This document shows positions 1-7,011 of a stretch of DNA of 10,278 nucleotides, piece after piece. Within the stretch, counting starts at the first letter, position 1, and every line of letters starts with the position of its first letter. Source of the DNA: Myxococcota bacterium (GTDB lineage Bacteria > Myxococcota_A > UBA9160 > PR03); assembly GCA_025453505.1 (NCBI GenBank), contig JALOQG010000160.1, forward strand, positions 1 through 10,278, written 5' to 3'. The translations under genes were made by a program, and so were the position numbers. The notes beneath the pieces were generated by a model that worked only from the letters and a program-made list of their open reading frames with translations, made no database searches and was not told the origin of the DNA.

Positions 1-893
1 GCGGACTCGCGCTGCGCGACGTCGATCCCGATGCGCTCGCCGCGCTGCTCGCCGCGCACGACGCCGCCGTTCGCGCGCGGGACGCAGCGCTGCTCGAGAC
101 CGGCGCACGCGCGCACGTCAGCGCGGGCCGGCTCGGCGCACGCCCGGTGATCGTGAAGGAGACTCCGTGGCGCGGCCTCGGCCGCGCGCTGGCCGACACC
201 GTGCGCGGATCGGCCGCCGTGCGGGGTTGGCGGGGCGGCCACGGATTGCGCGCGCGGCGCATCGGCGCAGCCGAGCCGGTCGCCGCGCTGACGCGTCGGC
301 GGCTCGGTCTCCCGATTGCTTCGTGGCTCGTCCTCGAGGATCTGCGCCCGGCGCCGACGGCCGTCGCGGCGCTCGAGCGCGGCGCACCCGACGCCGCCAC
401 CGTACTCGACGCCGTCACCACGCTCGCGATCGCGCTGCACCGCGCACGCGTCGATCACGGCGATCTCAAGGGCACGCACGTCTTCCTCACCGACGCCGCG
501 GGCCGCTGCGTGCCGCGCCTGATCGACCTCGAAGGCGTGCGCTTCCGCCACCGCCTGGCGGACGCGCGCCGTGTACACGCGCTCGCCGAACTCAACGCAT
601 CGCTCCCCGATGCGCTGCCGGGCGCGCTGCGCCGCCGCGCCTTCGCTCGCTACGCCGCCGCCCTGCCCTTCGCCGGCGGAGCGGGCGCGGCGCTGCGGAG
701 GATCGTTCGCGAGAGCCTCGCGCGCCGCCACCGCTGGAGCGGCGCGGACTGCGACGCAGGCTCGCCGCGCGAAGCCGCTAGGCCTTCGCCTTCTCCACTA
801 CGAGCCATTGGAAGTAGCTGGACGAGTGCGGGATCTTGCCGCCGCGGCCCGGCTCGAAGTGCAGCGACGAGACGGCCTCGGCGGTGCCGATGA
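1..893 (+). CDS. Lipopolysaccharide kinase-like protein (WaaP/Kdo kinase family), 5'-truncated
   Basis: The gene is open from the window edge (first full codon at 3) to a TGA at 891-893, giving 296 residues without the true N-terminus. A valine-lysine strand VIVKE (147-161) is the likely ATP-anchoring lysine. HGDLKGTHVF (456-485) matches the catalytic loop, with its Asp at 462-464, and LIDLEGVRF (519-545) matches the metal-binding loop, with its Asp at 525-527. These motifs, and the short Arg-rich end near RHRW (about 730-741), are typical of WaaP/KdkA/InaA-type kinases, which phosphorylate lipopolysaccharide core sugars at the cytoplasmic face of the inner membrane. The actual substrate cannot be told. 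The last ~38 codons (778-893) are low-complexity (Arg, Ser, Pro) and lie antisense to the downstream gene, so the native protein may have ended near 780. The next frame has a TAG at 779-781. A GTG at 147 is internal and is not a credible start. Confidence 0.75.
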   Translation, partial: GLALRDVDPDALAALLAAHDAAVRARDAALLETGARAHVSAGRLGARPVIVKETPWRGLGRALADTVRGSAAVRGWRGGHGLRARRIGAAEPVAALTRRRLGLPIASWLVLEDLRPAPTAVAALERGAPDAATVLDAVTTLAIALHRARVDHGDLKGTHVFLTDAAGRCVPRLIDLEGVRFRHRLADARRVHALAELNASLPDALPGALRRRAFARYAAALPFAGGAGAALRRIVRESLARRHRWSGADCDAGSPREAARPSPSPLRAIGSSWTSAGSCRRGPARSAATRRPRRCR

Positions 894-1092
894 TCTCGCG
901 GAACGCCTCGATCTTGCGGCCCGGATCGTCGGGATTGAGGCCGTGGAAGACGATCTCGACGCGACCCTTGGACGCGATCACGTTCAGCACCAGCGTCGCC
1001 AGCGTGAAGATCTTGCCGATTCCCTCGACCGCCTCTACGGAGAAGCGCGGAACCGGAACCGTATCGAGCTGGAAGGTGTATTCGAGTCGCAT
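778..1092 (-). CDS. Conserved-looking hypothetical protein, 104 aa
   Basis: This is a complete small ORF with an ATG start at 1092-1090 and a TAG stop at 780-778, the only ATG start in the window. I do not recognise the family. The composition is that of a soluble, folded alpha/beta protein: a beta-like N-terminus (RLEYTFQLDTVPVP), a hydrophobic helix at about residues 22-40, a strand KGRVEIVFHG (42-51), a polar helix (58-70) and a final strand YFQWLVVEKAK (93-103). It has no signal peptide, no membrane segment and no cysteines. It starts 53 bases after the last ABC transporter gene on the same strand and could be the ninth gene of that operon. The Shine-Dalgarno match is weak: a GAGG lies about 16 bases upstream. 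The opposing frames are low-complexity Arg/Ser/Pro, which supports this frame as the real one. Its 3' end overlaps the kinase gene tail to tail by 116 bases. Confidence 0.7.
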   Translation of the reverse strand: MRLEYTFQLDTVPVPRFSVEAVEGIGKIFTLATLVLNVIASKGRVEIVFHGLNPDDPGRKIEAFREIIGTAEAVSSLHFEPGRGGKIPHSSSYFQWLVVEKAKA

Positions 1093-1145
1093 GGCGCGGC
1101 AGCTTCGCCTCGGGGTGCGGGGGTGTCAACCCGAAACAGCCCGCT

Positions 1146-2114
1146 TCACTCCGCCAGGAAGCAGCGTGCCGCGCGTCCGTCGCGCGGCATCAACGCAGGT
1201 GCCTGCTCGCGACAGCGTGCGAACGCCTCCGGACAACGCGTGTGGAAGCGACAGCCGGCGGGCGGATGCGCGGGCGACGGCACTTCGCCGCGCGCGCGTA
1301 CGGCGACGCCGCGCCGCGCGGGATCCGCGGACGGAACCGCCGCCAGCAGCGCGCGCGTGTAGGGATGGCGCGGATCCGTGAAGACCGCCTCGGTCGGTCC
1401 TTCCTCGACGATCTGACCGAGGTACATCACCGCGACCCGATGGGCGAGATTGCGCACGACGCCGAGATCGTGCGTGATGAACAGGTACGCGATGCCGAGC
1501 TCTGCCTGGAGGTCGCGCAGCAGGTTCAGGATCTGCGCCTGGATCGACACGTCGAGGGCCGAGACGGACTCGTCGCAGACGAGCAGCCGCGGCTCGACCG
1601 CGAGCGCACGCGCGATGCACACGCGTTGCCGTTGTCCGCCGGAGAGCTCGTGCGGGAAGCGCTCGCCGAGCGACGCGTCGAGGCGCACGCGCGCGAGCGC
1701 GGCCTCGACGCGCGCGGCGCGCTCGGTCGCGTCGGCCCCGATGCCGAAGGTCTCGAGCCCTTCGGCGACGGCCTCGCGGACGCGAAAGCGCGGATCGAGC
1801 GCGGCCATCGGGTCCTGGAACACGATCTGGATCGCTTGGCGCCGCGTACGCAAGGCGGCGGGCGGCAAGTGCAGCAGGTCCTCTCCTTCGAAGAGGACGC
1901 GGCCCGCACGCGGCTCGACGAGACGCAGGAGGGAACGGCCCACCGTGGTCTTGCCGCAGCCCGACTCGCCGACCAGCGCGAGCGTGCGGCCGGCCTCGAC
2001 CACGAGATCGACGCCGTCCACCGCGCGCACCCAGCCCACGGGCCGTTGCAGCAGTCCGCCGCGGATCGGGAACCAGGTGCAGAGGCCTTCGACGGCGAGC
2101 AGCGGCGCGCTCAC
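1146..2114 (-). CDS. Peptide-type ABC transporter ATP-binding protein (DppF/OppF-like)
   Basis: This is one of the two cytoplasmic ATPases that power a peptide/nickel-class ABC importer. The protein has 322 residues, the usual length. Motifs in order: Walker A GESGCGKT (49-56), Q-loop Gln100 in FQDP, ABC signature LSGGQRQR (157-164), Walker B LLVCDES (177-183) with catalytic Glu182, D-loop SALD, and switch His215 in ITHD. The C-terminal peptide-transporter extension has HPYTRALL (250-257) and four cysteines (288, 294, 301, 318). The N-terminal insert WFPIRGGLLQRPVGWVRAVD is typical of DppF/OppF rather than DppD. The GTG start at 2114-2112 is chosen because it overlaps the dppD stop as GTGA and begins just before the beta strand LLAVEGL. 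No good Shine-Dalgarno site is seen, so initiation probably depends on coupling. The substrate is unknown; oligopeptides or dipeptides are the default guess. Confidence 0.93.
   Translation of the reverse strand: MSAPLLAVEGLCTWFPIRGGLLQRPVGWVRAVDGVDLVVEAGRTLALVGESGCGKTTVGRSLLRLVEPRAGRVLFEGEDLLHLPPAALRTRRQAIQIVFQDPMAALDPRFRVREAVAEGLETFGIGADATERAARVEAALARVRLDASLGERFPHELSGGQRQRVCIARALAVEPRLLVCDESVSALDVSIQAQILNLLRDLQAELGIAYLFITHDLGVVRNLAHRVAVMYLGQIVEEGPTEAVFTDPRHPYTRALLAAVPSADPARRGVAVRARGEVPSPAHPPAGCRFHTRCPEAFARCREQAPALMPRDGRAARCFLAE
1950..1984. repeat. 35-base direct repeat, copy 1 (Walker A region of the DppF-like gene)
   Basis: This stretch is identical base for base to 2939-2973 in the neighbouring DppD-like gene. 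It encodes the shared Walker A strand-loop, about ALVGESGCGK. The identity comes from paralogy plus strong codon bias. Both copies are in the same reading phase relative to their genes. Confidence 0.85.
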
Positions 2115-3085
2115 GGCGTAACCAGCGCGTGACACCGCGCGGCGGCGTCCGCCGCGAGCGGCGTCGCTTCGGGTTCGCGCACGCGACACACGTCCATCGC
2201 GATCGCGCAGCGCGGCGCGAAACGGCAGCCGGGCGGCCAGGCGTCGGCCGCGGGCACCGCACCGGGAATCTCCGCGAGCCGCTCGCCCGGACGCGCGCGC
2301 GACGGCATCGAACGCAGCAGCCCCTGCGTGTACGGATGCCGCGGCGCGCCGAGCACGGATGCGCGCGGACCCTCTTCCACCACGCGCCCGGCGTACATCA
2401 CCGCGACGCGATCCGCGATCTCGTTGACCACGCCGAGATCGTGCGTGATCAGCAGGATCGCGACGCCGGTGTCGGCGGCGAGCGCGCGCAGCAGCGCGAG
2501 GATCTGCGCCTGCACCGTGACGTCGAGCGCGGTCGTCGGCTCGTCCGCGATCAGCAGCTCCGGCCGGCCGGCGAGCGCGATCGAGATCATCACGCGCTGC
2601 TTGAGTCCGCCCGAAAGCTGATGCGGATACGCGCGGAGCCGCGCCTCGGGATCCGGAATGCCGACCGCCTCGAAGAGCGCGAGCGCGCGGCGCCGCGCCT
2701 CCGCGCCCGACACGCGCTCGTGCAGCGCGATCGCCTCCATCACCTGCGCGCCCACGCGCTGCACCGGGTTCAGGCTGGTCGCCGGCTCCTGGAAGATCAT
2801 CGCGATGCGCGCGCCGCGGATCCGGCGCAGCGCCGTCGCGGGCAGGCCGCGCAGCTCGGCACCGGCCAGGCGCACGCTGCCGGCCTCGACCCGGCCGGGC
2901 TTCGGCACGAGCGAGAGGATCGAGAGCGCCGTCATCGACTTGCCGCAGCCCGACTCGCCGACCAGCGCGAGCGCCTCGCCGCGCGCGACGCGCAGGTCCA
3001 CGCGATCGACGACGGGAATGCGCGTCTCGGGCGCGCGGCCCGGGAAGGTCGTGACGAGTCCCTCGACCGCGAGCAGGTCGCTCAC
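2111..3085 (-). CDS. Peptide-type ABC transporter ATP-binding protein (DppD/OppD-like)
   Basis: This is the partner ATPase of the importer, with 324 residues. Motifs in order: Walker A GESGCGKS (43-50), Q-loop Gln99 in IFQEP, signature LSGGLKQR (157-164; Leu-Lys replaces the more common Met-Arg), Walker B LLIADEPT (177-184) with Glu182, D-loop TALD, and switch His215 in ITHD. The C-terminal extension has HPYTQGLL (250-257) and cysteines 287, 293, 300 and 318, the four-Cys pattern of the OppD/DppD C-terminal domain. The N-terminus VTTFPGRAPETRIPVVDRVD lacks the DppF-type insert. The GTG start at 3085-3083 overlaps the permease stop as GTGA, with a weak GAGAG about 6 bases upstream. It should pair with the following DppF-like subunit as an asymmetric nucleotide-binding dimer. 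All catalytic residues are intact. Confidence 0.93.
   Translation of the reverse strand: MSDLLAVEGLVTTFPGRAPETRIPVVDRVDLRVARGEALALVGESGCGKSMTALSILSLVPKPGRVEAGSVRLAGAELRGLPATALRRIRGARIAMIFQEPATSLNPVQRVGAQVMEAIALHERVSGAEARRRALALFEAVGIPDPEARLRAYPHQLSGGLKQRVMISIALAGRPELLIADEPTTALDVTVQAQILALLRALAADTGVAILLITHDLGVVNEIADRVAVMYAGRVVEEGPRASVLGAPRHPYTQGLLRSMPSRARPGERLAEIPGAVPAADAWPPGCRFAPRCAIAMDVCRVREPEATPLAADAAARCHALVTP
2939..2973. repeat. 35-base direct repeat, copy 2 (Walker A region of the DppD-like gene)
   Basis: This is an exact copy of 1950-1984, 989 bases away in the same orientation. Recombination between the two would delete 989 bases and leave an in-frame DppD/DppF chimera. Confidence 0.85.
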
Positions 3086-4086
3086 TGCAGCTCTCGCAGC
3101 GTGCGGGGATCGAGCACGTCGCGCACGGCGTCACCGACGCGGTTCACCGCGAGGATCAGCCCGAAGAGCGCCACGGAAGCCGCCCCGAGGTTCCAGCCGA
3201 TCACGGGATCGCGCGCCAGCTCGTCGCGCGCCTGGTCGATCATCTGCCCCCACGAGCCGTCGATGCCGACGCCGAGCCACGACAGGATCGCCTCCGAGAG
3301 CACGAGCTGGGAGAAGGTCAGGACGAAGGTGATCACGACCAGATGCATGAGATTCGGCACGACGTGGCGCCACAGGATGCGCGCGTGCGACGCCCCGAGC
3401 GCGCGCGCCGCCTGCACGTAGTCGAGCTCGCGCAGCTTCAGCGTCTCCGCGCGCGAGACGCGACAGAACGAGACCCAGCTCGTCACGGCCAGCGCGATGC
3501 ACACCTGCACGGCGCCGGTGCCGAGCACCATGACCAGCGCCACGAGCAGCAGCAGCGACGGAATCGAGGCGAGCGTCGAGAGCAGGAAGAAGACCGTGTC
3601 GTCGATGCGGCCGCCGAACCAGCCGGCGACCACGCCGAGCAGGATCGCGAGCGGGATCGCGAGCAGGCTCGTGAGCCCGCCGATCAGCAGCGCCACGCGC
3701 GCGCCACCGAGCGCGAGGTGCAGCACGTCGCGGCCGAGGATGTCGGTGCCGAGCCAGTGCGCACCGGGATGTGCGAGCGGAGCGCCCCCGTAGAACTCGA
3801 CGTCCGCGAGCGGCGCGGAGTAGCTGCGCTCCGCGAAGTCCGCCGGGAACCAGCGGTCCACGATGCTGCGCGGCTCCGCGGCGCCCGCCCCGTCGCGCCA
3901 GGAGATCGAGTCGAGCACGGCGACCGCGAAGTAGAGCGCCAGCGCGAGCGTGGCGACCGGCCGGCGCCGCCCGATCCCGCCGAGCTGCTCGCGCGTGTGC
4001 CGCGAGCGCCGCAGCAGCGCCACGCCGATGACGAGACCCGCGACCGACGCCGCGATCGCGACGTTCACGACGACGTGCGTCTCCAC
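3082..4086 (-). CDS. Peptide-type ABC transporter permease (DppC/OppC-like)
   Basis: This is an inner-membrane channel subunit of the importer, with 334 residues. The family motif HWLGTDILGRDV (110-121) follows the periplasmic loop. The EAA coupling loop LDYVQAARALGASHARILWR (221-240) and its VVPN extension contact the ATPases. Hydrophobic spans are seen near 130-156, 163-189, 193-210, 247-272 and 297-315. Ahead of these are two more hydrophobic stretches, 5-25 and 44-62. Most DppC proteins have one N-terminal span, so this one appears to carry an extra one. A long loop (about 63-110) then precedes the core. The GTG start at 4086-4084 lies 2 bases after the dppB-like stop, and a TGAGG about 12 bases upstream may serve as ribosome binding site. 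Longer versions of this frame run into the neighbouring gene and were not used. Confidence 0.9.
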   Translation of the reverse strand: METHVVVNVAIAASVAGLVIGVALLRRSRHTREQLGGIGRRRPVATLALALYFAVAVLDSISWRDGAGAAEPRSIVDRWFPADFAERSYSAPLADVEFYGGAPLAHPGAHWLGTDILGRDVLHLALGGARVALLIGGLTSLLAIPLAILLGVVAGWFGGRIDDTVFFLLSTLASIPSLLLLVALVMVLGTGAVQVCIALAVTSWVSFCRVSRAETLKLRELDYVQAARALGASHARILWRHVVPNLMHLVVITFVLTFSQLVLSEAILSWLGVGIDGSWGQMIDQARDELARDPVIGWNLGAASVALFGLILAVNRVGDAVRDVLDPRTLRELQ

Positions 4087-4088
4087 GC

Positions 4089-5054
4089 CTACTCGAGCCT
4101 CACGCGCGGATCGACCCACGTGTAGGCGACGTCGGTCGCCACCTGTACGGCGATGAAGAGCAGCGCGCCGAGGTACACCATCACCCGCAGCGTCGCGAAG
4201 TCGTTGTTCTGGATCGCTTCGACCGTGATCGAGCCGAGTCCGGGGATGCCGAAGAAGGATTCGAGCAGCAGCGAGCCGGTGAACAGGAACGGGATCGTCA
4301 GCGACACGGCGCTCAGGACGGGGATCATCGCGTTGGGCAGCACGTGCCGCAGCATCACGCGCGCGTCGCCGGCGCCCTTGGCGCGCGCCGTGCGGACGTA
4401 GTCGCGACCGGTCTCCTCGAGGAAGACGGTGCGGAAGAAGCGCACGTCGGAGCCGAGCCCCGCAAGCACCCCGACGAAGACCGGCAACGCGAGGAAACGC
4501 AGCGCGAGGCCCGGATCCGGATCGAAGCCGGAGATCGGGAACCAGCGCAGCAGCTTCCCGAGCAGGAACTGGCCGCCGAGGATGTAGAGCAGGATCGAAA
4601 CGCTCATCGCCAGCACGCACACGACGACGCCGAGCCGGTCGATGTAGGTGTCGCGGAAGAACGCGACGCCGAGCGCGAGGGCGAGCGAGAGCGGCAGTCC
4701 GATCGCGAAGAGCGGCAGCGTCACGCCGAGCGTCGGCCCGATGCCGCTGCGCAAGCGCGCGGCGATCGGCGCGTCGTCGGCGTCGCTGGCGCCGAAGTCG
4801 AAGCGCAGCATGCGCGAGAGATGATCGAAGAGCCGCGTGTCGAGCGGCGCTTCGGGATTCCACACCGCGGGCCGGTCGTAGCCGTGGTTGACGAGCCACT
4901 GCGCGATCGCCTCGGGCGGCGCCTTCTCGCCGAGCGCGCGCCGCGCGACGTCCTCCGGCTGTGCGTAGAGGACGAAGAGCCAGAAGAGGAAGAGCAATAC
5001 GCCGAGGATCGTGACGGCGCCCCACACGAGCCGGCGCAGCAGGTAGGCGATCAC
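4089..5054 (-). CDS. Peptide-type ABC transporter permease (DppB/OppB-like)
   Basis: This is the second channel subunit, with 321 residues. The N-terminus IAYLLRRLVWGAVTILGV (2-19) is the typical first helix of DppB/OppB proteins, preceded by almost no cytoplasmic tail. A periplasmic segment of about 70 residues follows (31-104). Hydrophobic spans lie near 105-132, 139-160, 185-202, 245-264 and 291-311. The EAA loop RDYVRTARAKGAGDARVMLR (217-236) plus HVLPNAM is intact, and the C-terminus ends in VDPRVRLE as in the family. The GTG start at 5054-5052 shares its first base with the TAG stop of the substrate-binding gene. A GGGAG about 9 bases upstream is an acceptable ribosome binding site. It is expected to pair with the DppC-like protein encoded next. 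Confidence 0.92.
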   Translation of the reverse strand: MIAYLLRRLVWGAVTILGVLLFLFWLFVLYAQPEDVARRALGEKAPPEAIAQWLVNHGYDRPAVWNPEAPLDTRLFDHLSRMLRFDFGASDADDAPIAARLRSGIGPTLGVTLPLFAIGLPLSLALALGVAFFRDTYIDRLGVVVCVLAMSVSILLYILGGQFLLGKLLRWFPISGFDPDPGLALRFLALPVFVGVLAGLGSDVRFFRTVFLEETGRDYVRTARAKGAGDARVMLRHVLPNAMIPVLSAVSLTIPFLFTGSLLLESFFGIPGLGSITVEAIQNNDFATLRVMVYLGALLFIAVQVATDVAYTWVDPRVRLE

Positions 5055-7011
5055 TACTGGCGCTCCCGCGCCCAGGTGACGACGGCGGGCGCGACGACGG
5101 CGAACGCGATCGCGAGCGCGGCCCAGGCGGGCCAGCGCACCGGCTGGTTCCACGCCACGCGTGCCTCCGCGCGCGGCGCCGGATCGATCGCGTAGTACTT
5201 GAAGACCGGCACCGTGAGGCCCGTCGCCTTCACTTGCGAGAGCCAGCCGTGGAGCAGCGCGTAGTCCTCGGGATGGAAGAGCTCGATCCAGGGCCGCTCC
5301 GTTTCGAGCAGATCGCGCATCGCGACGATGCCGGCCATCCGCTCGGCGTCGTTCGGCCGGTCGCGCGTCGCGAGAAAGAGCGCGTCGAAGCGCGGATCGC
5401 CGAAGTTCGCGGTGTTCGGCCCGCCGCTCTGCGTCTGTCCCATCTCGCTCCAGAGCAGGAAGAGGAAGTTCTCGGGATCGGGATAGTCCGCGATCCAGCC
5501 CCACATGAAGAGCTGGTAGGCGCCGCGCCGGATCTTGTCCTGGAACTGGTTGTAGCTGGTCGCGGCGATCTCGACGTCGAGCCCGAGCTTGCGCCACGCC
5601 GCGACGAAGAACTCGTAGCGGAGGCGTCCCTGCACCGACGGATCGCCGGTGTCGAAGCTGATGCGCAGCGGTCGTCCGGTCGCGGGATCGACGCCGCCGG
5701 GATAGCCGGCCTCCGCGAGCAGCCGGCGCGCGCGCTCGGGATCGACCTGGCGGAACGGATTGCGGTAATCGGGGTCGTAGCCGAAGAGGCCGGGCGGCAC
5801 CGGCGACTGCGCCGTGACCCCGCGCCCGTTGAGGAACACGCGCTGGAACTCGGGCGCGTCGACGACCAGGCTCATCGCCTGGCGCAGCTTGCGGCCGCGA
5901 TCGCCGGCGTCGTGGCCGACGACGGGGTCGCGCATGTTGAAGCCGAGGTAGTAGGTGCCGGGCATCACGGTGCGCTCGAGACGCATGCCGCGCGCCTGCA
6001 TCTCCGGCGAGAGCGTCCCGCCGCGCGCGGCCTGGTCGAAGCTCTCCTTCGGGATCTTCGAGCGGTCGTACCAGCCCTGCACGAACTTCGTGAAGCTCGG
6101 GATCGCTTCCTTCTCGAAGCGCATCTCGATGCGGTCGAGGAACGGCAGCGGCTGGCCGACGACGTCCGGCGGCAGCAGCCCGGCCTCCGCGTCGCCCGGT
6201 GCGCCCTCGGTCGGATAGATCGCCGCCGGCGCGCGCCACTCCGGATGCTCCGTTCCCCACCAGGTCGGGTTGCGCTCCAGCGCGATGCGACTCCGTTTGG
6301 CGTAGTGCGCGATGCGGAAGGGCCCGGTTCCGACGGGATGATCGGCGAAGCGATCGCGCCCCTCCTGGCCGTCGTACGCCGCGATCGCCTCCCACGGCAC
6401 CGGCGACGTGAACGGCATCGCGAACCAGAACAGGATCTGCGGGTACGCCTCCGTCAGCACGATCTCGAAGCGGTCGGGGTCCTGCACCACGACGCCCTCG
6501 ACCGGCCCGGCGCGCGCGTACTGTTCGTCGATGCGCAGCGAAGCGAAGCCGGGTTCCGCTTCGCGCAGCTCCGCGAGGCGTTCCCCGAAGGCTGCGAGTC
6601 CGGCGATCCTGCCGAAGGTCCCGACGACGGGAGGAGCACGTCGCGCTGCTGCGCACCGGGCGCGCCGAGCGCGAAGCAGGGGTCGGCGGCGTAGCGCATG
6701 CCGCGACGTACCTCGAAGCGGTACACGATGCGCCCGTCGCGGCGCGGTTCCGGGACCGGCACCTCCTTCACGAGCGCGGGGATCAACTCGTACGGCCGCT
6801 TCAGGTAGTGATATTCGAGCGCGGTCTCGTAGAGGTTCGCGGTCACCTCGTGGTCGTAGACGCTGTACGCGACCTGCGGATCGAGCGTCTTCGGCGCCTC
6901 CGCGTACGGCACGTAGAGGACGCGCGCGCCGCCGTCGGCGCCGGGATACGGGTCGTTGCTGCACGCGGCGAGCGCCAGCCCGCCGAGCGCGAGCGCCAGC
7001 CGGCGGATCAA
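5054..7011 (-). pseudogene. Peptide-type ABC transporter substrate-binding lipoprotein, frameshifted
   Basis: This is the receptor of the importer, a class C (SBP_bac_5-type) binding protein in two frames. The N-terminal part starts at a TTG (7011-7009) overlapping the previous stop as TTGA. It has a lipoprotein signal with lipobox LAAC (Cys17) and the domain opening TLDPQVAYSVYDHEVTANLY, and stays coherent to about RDV (residue 125, 6637). In that frame it then degenerates and stops at 6456-6454. The C-terminal part is coherent in another frame from about 6637 to the TAG at 5056-5054 (527 residues). It contains PYPQ-type TEAYPQILFWFAMPF, HPVGTGPFRI, YYLGFNMRDP, LRQAMSLVVD, RLLAEAGYPGG, MWGWIADYPDPENFL and, at the end, a hydrophobic helix (about 5072-5134) followed by RERQ. 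Family members normally carry a DFxxxxKRxADP-like segment at the junction. That segment is absent here, suggesting a small deletion. An assembly error is equally possible, in which case the gene is intact in the organism. Confidence 0.8.
6625..6645 (-). other. Frame-change and probable deletion junction in the substrate-binding gene
   Basis: Reading down the minus strand, the frame giving GAPGAQQRDV is the sensible one up to about 6637. The frame giving APPVVGTFGRIAG is sensible from there on. Going from one to the other requires re-reading one base or skipping two, as expected if a number of bases equal to 1 modulo 3 had been lost. No X-XXY-YYZ slippery heptamer is present at the switch. Confidence 0.75.

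Noticed and set aside
1101..1129. Perfect TTGACA on the minus strand (1129-1124) as -35 box for the 104-residue gene
   Set aside because: At 17-base spacing the -10 position reads GAAGCT, a poor match. A single hexamer is not enough, and the gene could simply be read from the operon.
1093..1145. Intrinsic terminator after the dppF-like gene
   Set aside because: There is only a 4-base GGGT/ACCC pairing without a U-tract, so read-through into the small gene is more likely.
2129..3421. A 430-codon plus-strand frame opposite the ATPase and permease genes
   Set aside because: It is His/Arg-rich antisense of the ABC motifs and crosses two gene boundaries on the other strand.
6625..6645. Programmed ribosomal frameshift in the receptor gene
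   Set aside because: There is no slippery heptamer at the switch point, and the apparent loss of a conserved segment there points to a deletion or assembly error instead.
5234..6694. A 486-codon open frame on the plus strand opposite the receptor gene
   Set aside because: It has Arg/Ala/Glu-rich noise without motifs and lies opposite well-conserved receptor sequence.
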